64,000 nt of DNA from NCBI RefSeq assembly GCF_001417735.1, contig NZ_BBUZ01000029.1:124001-188000 (forward strand), read 5' to 3'. Positions 1 through 8,494 of this stretch are shown piece by piece. Numbering within the stretch: the stretch's first letter is position 1; each line of letters opens with the position of its first letter. A model generated the notes under the pieces. That model saw nothing but the letters and a program-made list of their open reading frames with translations, was not told the origin of the DNA and ran no database searches. The stretch is from Streptomyces sp. NBRC 110028 (GTDB taxonomy: Bacteria > Actinomycetota > Actinomycetes > Streptomycetales > Streptomycetaceae). The position numbers were made by a program, and so were the translations under genes.

Positions 1-450
1 CGCGATCCGGTCGCCGAGCAGCGGCGCCGCGTCCCACAGGGCGTTCACCGCGGTCTCCACCGTCCCGGCCAGCACCGCCCGCTCGGCGGGCACGCCCTCG
101 GGGACGGGGGTGACGGCGCTCGCCGGGACCACGTACCGGGTCTGGTGCGGGAACAGACAGAAGACCGTACGGCCCGCCAGCTCCCGCGGCCCCTCCTCGA
201 CCACCCCCACGTTCAGGTAGCCGTACTTCACCGGCCCGGGGAAGTCGCCCTCCTGGAACGGCGCCCGCATCGCTCCGTACTGGCTCTCCGGAACCCCGCC
301 CCGGAACACCAGCGCCTCCGTGCCGCGGCTCACACCGGAACACAGTGAGCGCACCACCACCTCGCCCTCGGCGGGCTCGGGCAGCACCACATCCCGTATC
401 CCGCCGTGACCGGGGGAGTTGAGCCAGAAAGCACGGGCGACGCGCTCCAT
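1..450 (-). CDS. zinc-type (MDR) dehydrogenase, N-terminal 150 codons, runs off the left edge
   Basis: Reading leftward from ATG at 450, the frame stays open to the window edge. The product starts MERVARAFWLNSPGHGGIRD and continues with a GroES-like fold typical of the medium-chain dehydrogenase family: an early CSGVSRGTEALV stretch, then KYGYLNVGVVEEG and a proline-rich segment ending near TVETAVNALWDAAP. GGAGGA lies 5 bases before the ATG and fixes the start. The cofactor-binding half lies outside the window, so substrate and zinc ligands cannot be judged. It is divergent from the phosphatidyltransferase at 611 with about 160 bases between them, so the two may share a control region. The family call is firm and the specificity is unknown. 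Confidence 0.75.
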   Translation of the reverse strand, partial: MERVARAFWLNSPGHGGIRDVVLPEPAEGEVVVRSLCSGVSRGTEALVFRGGVPESQYGAMRAPFQEGDFPGPVKYGYLNVGVVEEGPRELAGRTVFCLFPHQTRYVVPASAVTPVPEGVPAERAVLAGTVETAVNALWDAAPLLGDRIA

Positions 451-610
451 GGCGTCCTCCTGAACGAATCGAGCGGAAACTCCGCGCTGAACAACGGGCC
501 GCACATGACGCTGAACAAACGGGGGACGCGCCACGTACGGGACATCATCAAGCCGCGGCACACGCTACGCGGCGCCAATCGACACTGTCACACAGCCGGA
601 GGGGTGCCCG

Positions 611-1402
611 GTGGCCCTGAACCACACACACAACGCGAGGCTGTTGCGGCAGGAGACGGCCGCGGGCGCGGGCGTGCAGATCCTCCTGCTGACGCTTCTG
701 GGCGCCTCGCTCGGCCTGGGACCCGCGGGCTGGCTCACGGGCCTCGCCTTCGCGGCCGTCACCTGGGCCGTGCTGACCCGCGCCGTCTCCCGCTCCTGGC
801 TGTCCTCCTTCGGGCCCGCCAACCGCGTCACCCTGGCCCGGGCCACCCTTGTCGGGGGCGTGACCGCGCTGGTCGCCGACTCCTTCACGAGCCCGCCCCG
901 GGTCACGGTCCTCACCGCGCTCACCGCGGTGGCCCTGATCCTCGACGCGGTCGACGGCCAGGTGGCCCGCCGCACCGGAACCTCCTCGCCCCTGGGCGCG
1001 CGGTTCGACATGGAGGTCGACGCCATCCTCATCCTGGTGCTCAGCGTCTACGTCGCCACCGCGCTGGGCCCCTGGGTGCTGCTGATCGGCGCCATGCGCT
1101 ACGCCTTCGTCGCCGCCGCGCGCTTCCTGCCCTGGCTGAGCGCGCCCCTCCCGCACAGCATGGCCCGCAAGACGGTGGCCGCGCTCCAGGGCGTGGCCCT
1201 CCTCGTGGCCGCCACCGGCCTTCTCCCGGCCCCCGCGGACCTCGCGGTCGTCCTGCTGGCGCTGGCCTCGCTGATCTGGTCCTTCGCCCGGGACATCGGA
1301 TGGCTGTGGAGCACGGAGAAGGCGCTCCGTACGGGCCTGGCGCCGGTCGTTCCCCACCCCCGCGCACAGACGGCGTACGTCACCCCCTCGTCGGCGGCCT
1401 GA
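611..1402 (+). CDS. CDP-alcohol phosphatidyltransferase, multi-pass membrane enzyme
   Basis: This 263-residue protein has about six hydrophobic segments. It carries the full family signature DAVDGQVAR, then eight residues, G-ARF-D-MEV-D, which fits D-x2-DG-x2-AR-x8-G-x3-D-x3-D exactly, so the metal and CDP-binding aspartates are intact. Such enzymes swap CMP for an alcohol in phospholipid-type synthesis at the membrane. The signature does not tell phosphatidylglycerol-phosphate, inositol or other head groups apart. The GTG start at 611 has GGAGGGG 6-7 bases upstream. It is divergent from an MDR dehydrogenase. The C-terminal 30 residues are polar and probably cytosolic. Confidence 0.85.
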   Translation: MALNHTHNARLLRQETAAGAGVQILLLTLLGASLGLGPAGWLTGLAFAAVTWAVLTRAVSRSWLSSFGPANRVTLARATLVGGVTALVADSFTSPPRVTVLTALTAVALILDAVDGQVARRTGTSSPLGARFDMEVDAILILVLSVYVATALGPWVLLIGAMRYAFVAAARFLPWLSAPLPHSMARKTVAALQGVALLVAATGLLPAPADLAVVLLALASLIWSFARDIGWLWSTEKALRTGLAPVVPHPRAQTAYVTPSSAA

Positions 1403-1408
1403 CCCCGG

Positions 1409-1516
1409 CCGCCGGAAGGCGGTGTCCATGGCGGTGATCACGGCGAAGTCCGGGCGGGCGACGCTGTGGGCGGCCTGCCGGGCCGCTTCCAGGAGCAGCA
1501 TGCCTGGGCGTGGACG
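1409..1516 (-). pseudogene. fragment of an AfsA/ScbA-type gamma-butyrolactone synthase gene
   Basis: About 35 codons on the minus strand read PGMLLLEAARQAAH, then a short linker and ITAMDTAFRR. This matches the hot-dog repeat of the AfsA family, where a conserved PGM-LLEAARQAA helix is followed by a strand with MD-x-x-F-x-R. No start codon, ribosome binding site or remainder of the roughly 300-residue protein is present on either side. The scrap lies between the phosphatidyltransferase and the convergent lipase gene. I infer a remnant of a deleted gene; the short match leaves room for chance. Confidence 0.5.
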
Positions 1517-1569
1517 CCCTGCCCGCTACGGTTGCCGCGGCGGGCAGGGCGAGTTGTCGTTCATCGCTG

Positions 1570-2484
1570 TCACATGGCCGTGACCCAGGACGTTCCATTG
1601 CTGGTGGCGTCGCCCCGGAGGCGGTCACGGGCGGCGGTGTCGCCGTACAGGCCCCAGCGGAACCAGTCCAGGAAGGTGTTCTCCGTCTGGGCGTAGTACG
1701 GGTATTGCGGGGTCAGGAACGAGCCGTGATCGGCACCGTTCTGGGTGAGGAACGCCTTCGGCGCGGGGAGTTCGTTGTACGCCTGCCGCGCCAAGTTGAT
1801 GTTGCAGGTCCCGTCGTTGCTGCCGTGGATGAACAGCACCTTGGCGGCCAGGCCCGCCGGGTTGCCCATGTCCACGCAGGCGACCGGGACGGCGGCGACG
1901 ATGCGGTTGTCCGGCCAGGCGGTGAGCAGGCCGTGAGTGGTCATGCCGCCCATCGAGTGGCCGGAGACGCCGACACCAGCCTTGGTGTCGATGTGTCCGG
2001 CGAACGGACTGCCCGACGCGCTGTTCAGCGCCAGTGTCCGGGTGAGGACCTCGGAGACGTCCTTCGACCAGTTGCCGTTGTAGACGCTGCCGATGTTGGT
2101 GTTGTCGGAGAACGAGGGAGCGGGACAGATGAAGCCGGCGGCGGCCAGGTCATGGGTCTGCGAGGAGTAGCAGTCGGAGTTGCACCCCATGCCGTGGCTC
2201 CACTCGGCGATGGGGAAGACGCCGCTTGCGATGGGGGCGTCCGGGACGGGGTTGCCGCCCGGGTTGCCGGTGGCTGCCGGGTAGAAGACCTTCGTGAGGA
2301 GCCGGCGGCCGCCGCGGGACCAGTCGTACTGCCGTACCCCGATGGGGAACTTCTGGGTGGGCGCCTGTCGCGGGGAGGCCGTCCGGGGCGCCGGGGTGGC
2401 GGCGACCGCTGTGCCGCCGAGCGCGGATAAGCCCACGCCGGCCGCTGCGGCCGTGCCGAGGAAGGTGCGCCGTCGCATCGACAT
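1570..2484 (-). CDS. Tat-exported alpha/beta-hydrolase of the actinobacterial lipase/cutinase (PET hydrolase-like) type
   Basis: The 304-residue product begins with a twin-arginine signal (MRRRTFLG, then an alanine-rich core ending AVAATPA), so it is probably exported folded. The catalytic triad is visible: nucleophile elbow GHSMGG, an acidic residue in HGSNDGTC, and histidine in GADHGSF. The WSHGMGC stretch could form the oxyanion-hole region. The arrangement matches secreted dienelactone-hydrolase or lipase-like esterases such as cutinases. Four or more cysteines suggest disulfides. An internal Met at residue 3 leaves the exact start open by two codons. It is transcribed in the same direction as the glycosidases at 2646-5300 but separated from them by about 160 bases. 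Polymer specificity cannot be read from the sequence. Confidence 0.8.
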   Translation of the reverse strand: MSMRRRTFLGTAAAAGVGLSALGGTAVAATPAPRTASPRQAPTQKFPIGVRQYDWSRGGRRLLTKVFYPAATGNPGGNPVPDAPIASGVFPIAEWSHGMGCNSDCYSSQTHDLAAAGFICPAPSFSDNTNIGSVYNGNWSKDVSEVLTRTLALNSASGSPFAGHIDTKAGVGVSGHSMGGMTTHGLLTAWPDNRIVAAVPVACVDMGNPAGLAAKVLFIHGSNDGTCNINLARQAYNELPAPKAFLTQNGADHGSFLTPQYPYYAQTENTFLDWFRWGLYGDTAARDRLRGDATSNGTSWVTAM

Positions 2485-2645
2485 CGATGACTCCTGGTTG
2501 TGGAGGGGGATGTGGTTGCCGGGCTCAGTCGCTGAGCCCGTGAGCGATCACTTGCGGTGGTACGGGCCGGTCTCCGGCCCCGGCCCGAGCACGGACGCCG
2601 CTGCTGTCGGTCCGGTGGCGGATGGGGCAGGATCTTGGCGCGGCG

Positions 2646-4088
2646 CTACTTCGAAGCTGCCGCGGCGGAGGCGGCGGTGAACTGCCACCAGTTCATGTTG
2701 AGCAGATAGCCACTGCCGCCGGTGAACCTCAGATACAGGTCCTGGGTGCCCGTCGCGCCGCTGACCGGACAGGACACCGTCGTCCAGGTCTGCCACCCAC
2801 CGGTGTTCGGCACACCGCACCGGCCCGCCACGGTGCCGTTGGGGCCGCCCAGGCGCAGTTCGACGGCGCTGCCGTCGACCGTCGAGGCCACGCGTGCCGT
2901 GAAGGACGACGCACCCGCGCCGAACCCGACGCCCTTGACCTTGATGGAGTCGCCGTTGTCGATGTATCCGACGTTCCGCCCTCCCTCGGCGGACGGCTCG
3001 GTCTCGACTCCCGACTCCCAGGCCATCGTCTCGGCTTCCTGACGTCTGTACGGATTGAGCGTGCCGACCTGAGGCGCCCCCGCGGTGGTCATGTTGATCG
3101 TCGGGATCGTGCCGTCGGACGTGTAGGAGAACTTCTCCACGGCGACCGAGCGCGTGTAGCCGCCCCCGCCAGGGAGGGCGCCGTTGTGGTAGAAGAAGTA
3201 GGAACCTCCCTTGAAGTCGGTGACCCCCGGGTGATTGGTGAAGCTGCCACCCTGTGTGGGCATGACGGTGCCCCTGTAGGTCCACGGCCCGGTCGGGCCG
3301 GGGGCGGTCGAATAGGCGATGAACTCCGAGCAGCACTTGGCCGCGAAGATGATGTAGTACAGGCCGCCCCGCTTGTAGACCCAGGGCCCTTCTTCGAACA
3401 GGGTGGGCCGGTTGGCGTCTCCCGTACGGGTACCGAAGCCCGCGGTGGTGAGCGGGATCTTGGTGGGGCTGCCCGAGTAGGAGGTCATGTCCGCGTTCAG
3501 CTTGACGTACCACAGGTCCGGGTTGCCCCAGTACAGGTACGCCTGGCCGTCGTCGTCGATGAAGACCGTCGGGTCGATCTGGCCGTTCTCCACCAGCGGA
3601 TGACCGAGGGCGTCATGGAACGGCCCCGTGGGGCTGTCGGCCACCGCCACGCCGATGGCCATCCGGCCGGTCGCCCGGTTCGTCATCGGCACGTACCAGT
3701 AGAACTTGCCGTTGCGGTAGACGGCCTGTCCCGCCCAGGCGTTGGAGGATGCCCAGCTGAAGGAGGACAGGTCGAGCGGGGAGCCGTGATCGGTCCAGTT
3801 GACCATGTCGTCCGAGGACCACACCCGCCATTCCTTCATGGTGTAGTTGGTGGAGTTGTCCTCGTCGTGCCCGGTGTAGAGGTACACCCGGCCGTTGTGG
3901 ACCAGCGGCGCGGGGTCGGCGGTGTAGATGGTCTGCACGATCGGGTTGTCCGCCCTTGCCGCGGTGGGCTGGACGGCGGCGGGGGCGACGAAAGCGAGCA
4001 TGAGGCCCACGACCCAGGCGACTGCTCGTCTGAGTCTCCTGCCGGCCGAAAGCGGTAACGCTGGCGAAAGCGGTCGGGCATAGGTCAT
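2646..4088 (-). CDS. secreted GH43 glycosidase with C-terminal CBM6-like domain (arabinofuranosidase/arabinanase/xylosidase type)
   Basis: The start is taken at ATG 4088, which follows TTTGGAGCC; upstream in-frame ATGs lack such a site. The 480-residue product has an export signal (hydrophobic core AVAWVVGLMLAFVAPAAV, cleavage near ARADNP). A five-bladed beta-propeller follows, with the three GH43 acids in place: D58 in YTADPAP, D172 in GQIDPTVFIDDDG and E232/E233 in LFEEGPWVYK. The last 120 residues (RQEAETMAW through NMNWWQF) look like a CBM6 carbohydrate-binding module. Next to a GH54 arabinofuranosidase and a FadR repressor, a role in arabinan or arabinoxylan breakdown outside the cell is likely. 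The exact linkage is not determined. Confidence 0.85.
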   Translation of the reverse strand: MTYARPLSPALPLSAGRRLRRAVAWVVGLMLAFVAPAAVQPTAARADNPIVQTIYTADPAPLVHNGRVYLYTGHDEDNSTNYTMKEWRVWSSDDMVNWTDHGSPLDLSSFSWASSNAWAGQAVYRNGKFYWYVPMTNRATGRMAIGVAVADSPTGPFHDALGHPLVENGQIDPTVFIDDDGQAYLYWGNPDLWYVKLNADMTSYSGSPTKIPLTTAGFGTRTGDANRPTLFEEGPWVYKRGGLYYIIFAAKCCSEFIAYSTAPGPTGPWTYRGTVMPTQGGSFTNHPGVTDFKGGSYFFYHNGALPGGGGYTRSVAVEKFSYTSDGTIPTINMTTAGAPQVGTLNPYRRQEAETMAWESGVETEPSAEGGRNVGYIDNGDSIKVKGVGFGAGASSFTARVASTVDGSAVELRLGGPNGTVAGRCGVPNTGGWQTWTTVSCPVSGATGTQDLYLRFTGGSGYLLNMNWWQFTAASAAAASK

Positions 4089-4193
4089 CGTCGGCTCCAA
4101 AGGCACTGACTGACGCAGAGGGTTGACGGCCGGGAGGGTCCCCGCCGCGATGAGGACGAGGGCGGCGGTCGGCCTCATGTCGGAACGGGCGGG

Positions 4194-5300
4194 TCAGCGG
4201 TAGCCGGCGGCGACCACGTTGGCCTGGACGGCGTTCTCCGTCTGGTCGGACGGATAGCCCGCGACCATGGCGCCCTCGTAGAAGGTGCCGGCGCTGAGGT
4301 TGGCGCCCCCGCCGGGTTTGCAGCAGTCGCCCCCGCTGCCCAGGACGATGGCGCCCTGTTTCTTCATGGGGCTGTAGCCGCCCGGCAGGGCGCCGTCCCA
4401 CAGGGTGGTCAGGCTGCCGGACTGGGCGTCGCTGCCCTTGATGGCGAAGCGGGAGGTGCCGTTGTTCTTCAGGGTGGCGGTGACGAACTTGCTGGTGAAG
4501 GCCCGCTGTTGGGGATTCCAGGACTGGCTTCCACCCGGGTACAGGCCCCATTCGAGGTCCGCCTGGACCCACGGGCCGCGGCCGGAGCATCCGCCGAACC
4601 AGCACGAGGTGCTGAAGTTGATGGCGTCCATGGCGCCGGCGGCATCCGCCTTCCGTGTGGTCTCGCTGTTGCCGTAGTCGAAGCAGCAGCCGTTGTTCAC
4701 ATGGGTGCCGCTCGTCACCATGTACATGCCCTCAGGGCTGCTGCCGGTGGGGACGCCGGTGGCGTGGCCGTCGCGCCAGTAGCTGTTGCCGGGGTTGATG
4801 TACAGGGAGTAGGCCTTGCTGCCGCCGGCGGTCAGGGACTCGGAAGTCGCCTTGGCGGGGCTGCTCTGGCTCGAACCGGGGACCTGCCCGGATCCCTGGT
4901 ACCACAGGTCGTTGCCGCGTCCGGACTGGTCGTAGACGACGGTTATCACGCAGGTGGTGCCGGAACAGAACGAGTCCTGGGCCGCGGCGTTGGCGACGCC
5001 GCCGGCGCCGAGGGCGCCGATGTTCCGGGTGGCGTTGTCCGACGAACGCCTGACCTGGTACAGGTTGCCCCCGTAGGACCCGTAGAGGGCGCGGACCGTA
5101 CTGTGCGCGGCCACGCATGGGGTTCCGCCCGAGGCGTAGATGTCGCACGGCCCGGTGCCGGCCGCCGACGCCGACACCGGCCAGGTGGACACGGTCGCCA
5201 GCACTGCGATCGACATCAGCGCCGAGCGTGCGGCAACAGCCACGGGCGAATGCCGCCTGCGGGGCCGTGGCTCCGACGGTAATGCTGACGAAGGCTGCAT
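4194..5300 (-). CDS. secreted GH54 alpha-L-arabinofuranosidase (AbfB catalytic domain)
   Basis: The ATG at 5300 is preceded by GGGAGGAG and gives 368 residues; longer in-frame starts lack such a site. After a signal peptide ending near SASAAGTG, the whole mature chain is the GH54 fold: GPCDIYASGGTPCVAAHST, the vicinal NNGCCFDYGN cysteines, E250 in ADLEWGL (nucleophile position of Aspergillus AbfB) and D325 in GSGGDCC (acid/base position). The chain ends right after the catalytic domain (VVAAGYR), so the CBM42 module of fungal relatives is missing. It lies about 105 bases upstream of the GH43 gene on the same strand and may be co-transcribed with it. A strong promoter and a candidate operator lie upstream. 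Confidence 0.88.
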   Translation of the reverse strand: MQPSSALPSEPRPRRRHSPVAVAARSALMSIAVLATVSTWPVSASAAGTGPCDIYASGGTPCVAAHSTVRALYGSYGGNLYQVRRSSDNATRNIGALGAGGVANAAAQDSFCSGTTCVITVVYDQSGRGNDLWYQGSGQVPGSSQSSPAKATSESLTAGGSKAYSLYINPGNSYWRDGHATGVPTGSSPEGMYMVTSGTHVNNGCCFDYGNSETTRKADAAGAMDAINFSTSCWFGGCSGRGPWVQADLEWGLYPGGSQSWNPQQRAFTSKFVTATLKNNGTSRFAIKGSDAQSGSLTTLWDGALPGGYSPMKKQGAIVLGSGGDCCKPGGGANLSAGTFYEGAMVAGYPSDQTENAVQANVVAAGYR

Positions 5301-5436
5301 GACTCTCCTCCCGGAGGGACGTGTCGACGATGGTGCGGTGAGCGGCCATGTCGTGGACGTCGACCTAAGCATGTGCATGACAAATCAGCCCTGAAGTCTG
5401 CGCACGCGGTCCACGGAGCCCACAAGCAGCATGGTT

Positions 5437-5450
5437 TTCGATATGTCGAA
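5437..5450. promoter_or_regulatory. inverted repeat, candidate FadR/GntR operator in the GH54 leader
   Basis: TTCGATATGTCGAA has 5-base arms (TTCGA/TCGAA) around a 4-base centre. It lies about 20-35 bases downstream of the start point predicted from the promoter at 5478-5505. A repressor bound there would block elongation. The FadR-type gene just upstream is the natural candidate; this is inferred from position. Confidence 0.5.
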
Positions 5451-5477
5451 CATTGGTCGTACTCTCGGTAGGCCAGG

Positions 5478-5505
5478 ATCGTAGAGGGGCCCTGAGGTTT
5501 GTCAA
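5478..5505 (-). promoter_or_regulatory. vegetative-type promoter for the arabinofuranosidase genes
   Basis: On the minus strand TTGACA (5500-5505) is followed after 16 bases by TACGAT (5478-5483). This is close to the consensus for the principal sigma factor HrdB. Transcription would start near 5471 and give a leader of about 170 bases before the GH54 start. Confidence 0.65.
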
Positions 5506-5559
5506 CCCTTTCGGTGGCGAGAGGGACACCGAACCGCCGGCCGCGACCGGTCGGGCAGG

Positions 5560-6339
5560 TCAGCCGAAGACCCGGCGCTGGATCTCACGCCGGTAGTCCT
5601 CGAGCGTGTTGTCGAGATGAGCCGTGGCGGCCCGGGCCGCCGCCTCCGGATCGCCGTCCCTGATGGCCCGGCAGATCGAGGCGTGTTCCTCCACGGCTTC
5701 CGCGGCATGACCGCCGACCGTGCCGTGCAGTCCGATCGTGCTGGACTGGCGCTGCAACCGGCGCGCCTCGCGTACCGCCGCGACGAGGAACGGATTGTGC
5801 GAGGCGGTGGCGACGCCGATGTGGAAGTCGTCGTCACCACGGTCGAACAACGCCCACCGCCTCGTCATGTGCCCCTCCCGGCACATCTCTGCCGCGGTCT
5901 CGATGGCGCGCAACTCGGCAGGAGTCGCCCGGGTGGCGGCCAACCGGCTCGCCGCGGCTTCCTGCACGCGCCGGAACTCGAAGAGCTGGTAGACGTGTTC
6001 CAGGTCGGTCGGCAGGAAGAAGCTCCCCCGGCGCGAGGAGCCCAGCAGGCCCTCGTCGTCCGTCACGTAGAGGCCGCGCCCCTTGTGCGCGCGCACCCGC
6101 CCGATCGCAGAGAGGATCTTCACCGCCTCCCGCACCACCGTGCGACTCGTGCCCAGACGGGAGGCCAGCTCGTTCTCCGTCGGCAACCGGTCGCCCGGCT
6201 GCAACCGCGACTCGGCGATGAACTCGAGGATCTGCTCGGCCACGAGCTCGTACCCGGGGCGGTACGCGCCCGTCGACTCGGCATGGCGCCGCTGCGAGGG
6301 CGTCATGCGGCCGGTCGCCGGGACGGCCTTCCCGTCCAA
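5560..6339 (-). CDS. FadR-subfamily GntR transcriptional repressor, likely for the arabinan enzymes
   Basis: The 259-residue regulator has an N-terminal winged helix (LQPGDRLPTENELASRLGTSR, VVREAVKIL) and a C-terminal FCD all-helical effector domain. The D-x-x-x-H pair in DDDFHIGV and later histidines in EEHASI and TAHLDNTL are the usual metal or ligand residues. The start is TTG at 6339, supported by AAGGAGG 7 bases upstream; Met at residue 12 is a weaker alternative. The gene is co-directional with and upstream of the GH54-GH43 pair, which favours control of those genes, probably released by an arabinose-derived metabolite. An operator-like inverted repeat lies at 5437-5450. Confidence 0.85.
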   Translation of the reverse strand: MDGKAVPATGRMTPSQRRHAESTGAYRPGYELVAEQILEFIAESRLQPGDRLPTENELASRLGTSRTVVREAVKILSAIGRVRAHKGRGLYVTDDEGLLGSSRRGSFFLPTDLEHVYQLFEFRRVQEAAASRLAATRATPAELRAIETAAEMCREGHMTRRWALFDRGDDDFHIGVATASHNPFLVAAVREARRLQRQSSTIGLHGTVGGHAAEAVEEHASICRAIRDGDPEAAARAATAHLDNTLEDYRREIQRRVFG

Positions 6340-6440
6340 CCGCTTGCCTCCTTCGGCTCAGGGGGCACACGTCCGGTGCTCAGGCGCCACCATCCTTGAA
6401 GAGGGTATACCTGGCCCTATGTGAAAAATGTGTCCGACTT

Positions 6441-7755
6441 ATTCGCGGAGGCGAGCGGAGCGAATTATTCCGCAATGAGGCGGTGAAGCCGCGCCGTCAC
6501 GTCAGTGGTGCCGAAAGATGGTGTTTCTTCTGCGGCCCACCGTCCGTCAGGGCCAGGCCCTTCGCGAGATGCTGCGGGATCACTGCTCGCTATACAACGG
6601 CGCGTTGCAGGAACGCCGCGACGCCTACGGGCACGTGTCGAAGGCAAGCGTCACGTACGGAATGCAGTCCGCGCAGCTCAAGGAGATTCGGGCGTTCGAC
6701 CCGGAACGTCAGGGCCGCTGGTCCTTCTCCAGCCAGCAGGCGACACTCGACGGCTCGACAAGGCGTTCGCCGCGTTCTTCCGCCGCAAAAAAGCCGGCGA
6801 GACACCCGGATACCCGCGCTTTCGCGGAGTGGACTGGTTCGACACGGTGGACTTCCCCAAGGACGGGGACGGCTGCCGCTGGGACAGTACGCCGCACGAT
6901 CCGGGCACCCGCGTCCGCTTCCAGGGCGTCGGGCACGTGAAGGTCAACCAGCACCGGCCGGTGACCGGCAAGGTCAAAACCGTCAGTGTCAAGCGCGAGG
7001 GTCGTAAGTGGTTCGTCGTGCTGACCGCGGAGCAGGCCCAGCCCGAGCCGCTGGCCGCCACCGGCAGTGTCGTCGGTATCGACGTGGGCATAGCGAACTT
7101 CCTCGCCGACTCCAACGGCAGCTTCGTTCCAAACCCGCGTCACGGGCGGAAGGCCTCCGCGAAGCTCGAAGCCGCGCAACGAGCCCTGTCCCGGTTCCCG
7201 CGCCGCAAGGCCAGGGACCGTACCGCCAACCACCGGCGTGCCGTGGAGAAGGTCGCCAGGCTGCATGGCACGGTGCGACGCCAGCGGCTTGACCACGCAC
7301 ACAAAGCCGCCCTCACGCTGGTCCGTGAGCATGACTTCATCGCGCACGAAGACCTCAAGATCCGCAACATGAGCAAGGCCCCCGCACCGAAGCCCGACCC
7401 CGGCAAGCCGGGCGCGTTCCTGCCCAACAGGGGTGCCGCGAAGGCCGGGCTCAACCGCTCGATCGCTGATGCCGGATGGGGGGTGTTCCTGACGATCCTG
7501 CACGCCAAGGCTGAAAGCGCCGGACGGGAAGTGATCGCCGTGGACCCCCGCAACACCTCCCGGCGGTGCCCCGAATGCGGGCACACCGCCAAGGAGAACC
7601 GGCCCACACAGGAGAAGTTCCACTGCGTCGCGTGCGGCCACAGCGCACACGCGGACACGGTGGGCGCCTTGAACGTTCTACGGGCCGGGCTGGTCCGTCG
7701 CGAAGCTCAACCCGCTTAGCGAGAAGCCACCCCGTTTACGGGGTGGAGGAGTCAC
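6441..7755 (+). mobile_element. IS200/IS605-family-like element carrying only tnpB
   Basis: The left end has a hairpin ATTCGC/GCGAAT (6441-6465). The right end has CCACCCCG-TTTA-CGGGGTGG (7727-7746) just after the tnpB stop, followed by GAGGAGTCAC. This is the layout of ends in Streptomyces TnpB elements, where the 3' part of tnpB plus the right end encodes the guide (reRNA/omega RNA). No tnpA is present, so the copy is not autonomous. The outer borders are estimated to within a few tens of bases. Confidence 0.6.
6518..7719 (+). pseudogene. tnpB: TnpB RNA-guided nuclease, frameshifted by one missing base
   Basis: Two overlapping frames make one TnpB. Codons from ATG 6518 encode MVFLLRPTVRQ through WSFSSQQATL; from about 6749 the protein continues in the next frame as RRLDKAFAAFFRR to the stop at 7719. 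Adding one C after 6748 restores continuous reading. The RuvC residues are intact: Asp in VVGIDVGIANF, Glu in FIAHEDLKI and Asp in HSAHADTVGALNVL. So are the zinc-knuckle cysteines in CPECGHT and CVACGHS. The break is therefore recent, or it is a sequence error. The ATG at 6518 has no strong ribosome binding site and an in-frame stop at 6476 limits the upstream end. Confidence 0.8.
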
Positions 7756-7949
7756 GGCCTCAGCCTGACAGCTCGCCTCTGTCTCGTGCGATCGCATTTG
7801 ATCAGCCGAGATCGCGATCTACAGCCGGAGTACTGGGCGCTGAGTCGGTGAGGTCACCGGCTTCGGACGGTCCACTTGGTGCGCCATGGTCGAGGAGGCG
7901 CAGAAGCTTTGGGCCGGCATGTCCGAAGCGGCCAGTAGCCTCAGTCGCC

Positions 7950-8423
7950 ATGGGCATTCAGATCGATGTGGTGGTGAGTTACCCGATCAACGATGAGGTG
8001 GAGAGGGCGCTCGGGTTGGCCGAGGCGGTCGGCGAGCCCGTCACGGTCACGTTCCTGTGGGAGGGGGGCGGAGAGGCGGAACGCGCGGTGCTGGTGCCCG
8101 CGGCCACGCTGGCGCTCTGGGAGCATTGGGCCCCCACCGCCTATCCGGCGAGTGGCGCTGGGGAAGAGAACCATGCTGTGGCGGAGGAGCCGGAGCTGGC
8201 CCACCCAGTGGAATTCGGCGCGTTCACGCTCTTTCGTCGTCGTGTAGGAGGGCGCACGGCGGTTGCTCGCGAAGGCGTGGTGGTCGCCGAGCTACTGAAC
8301 CCCGACGAGGCGCACTGGCTCCAGGAGAAGGCCCGCGATGTCCGCCAAGGCTTCATGGATCCGAAGCAGAAGGCGGCGTTCGAGGAGTTCCTTGCCCGCC
8401 AGGCGTCCCGCGATGATCAGTGA
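7950..8423 (+). CDS. hypothetical protein, 157 residues
   Basis: The ATG at 7950 gives MGIQIDVVVSYPINDEVERA, a mixed alpha/beta N-terminus. A less ordered middle follows, then an acidic/hydrophobic end (NPDEAHWLQEKARD, AAFEEFLARQ). There is no signal peptide, membrane segment or motif I recognise. No good ribosome binding site precedes the ATG. The stop overlaps a GTG start in the next frame (8420), the kind of overlap seen in operons, but the downstream gene is broken. It sits among remnants of mobile DNA. Third-position G/C bias supports it as a real or recently real gene. Confidence 0.5.
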   Translation: MGIQIDVVVSYPINDEVERALGLAEAVGEPVTVTFLWEGGGEAERAVLVPAATLALWEHWAPTAYPASGAGEENHAVAEEPELAHPVEFGAFTLFRRRVGGRTAVAREGVVVAELLNPDEAHWLQEKARDVRQGFMDPKQKAAFEEFLARQASRDDQ

Positions 8424-8494
8424 CGCGCCGACTCGGGCTCTGGCTCAACTTTGTGGTGCCACCTCTCGCAGCGGCCGGTCTGGGGTGTCGCGTC

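Noticed and set aside
6505..6760. Programmed frameshifting in tnpB
   Set aside because: There is no slippery run or downstream structure at 6741-6755. A single missing C explains the break more simply.
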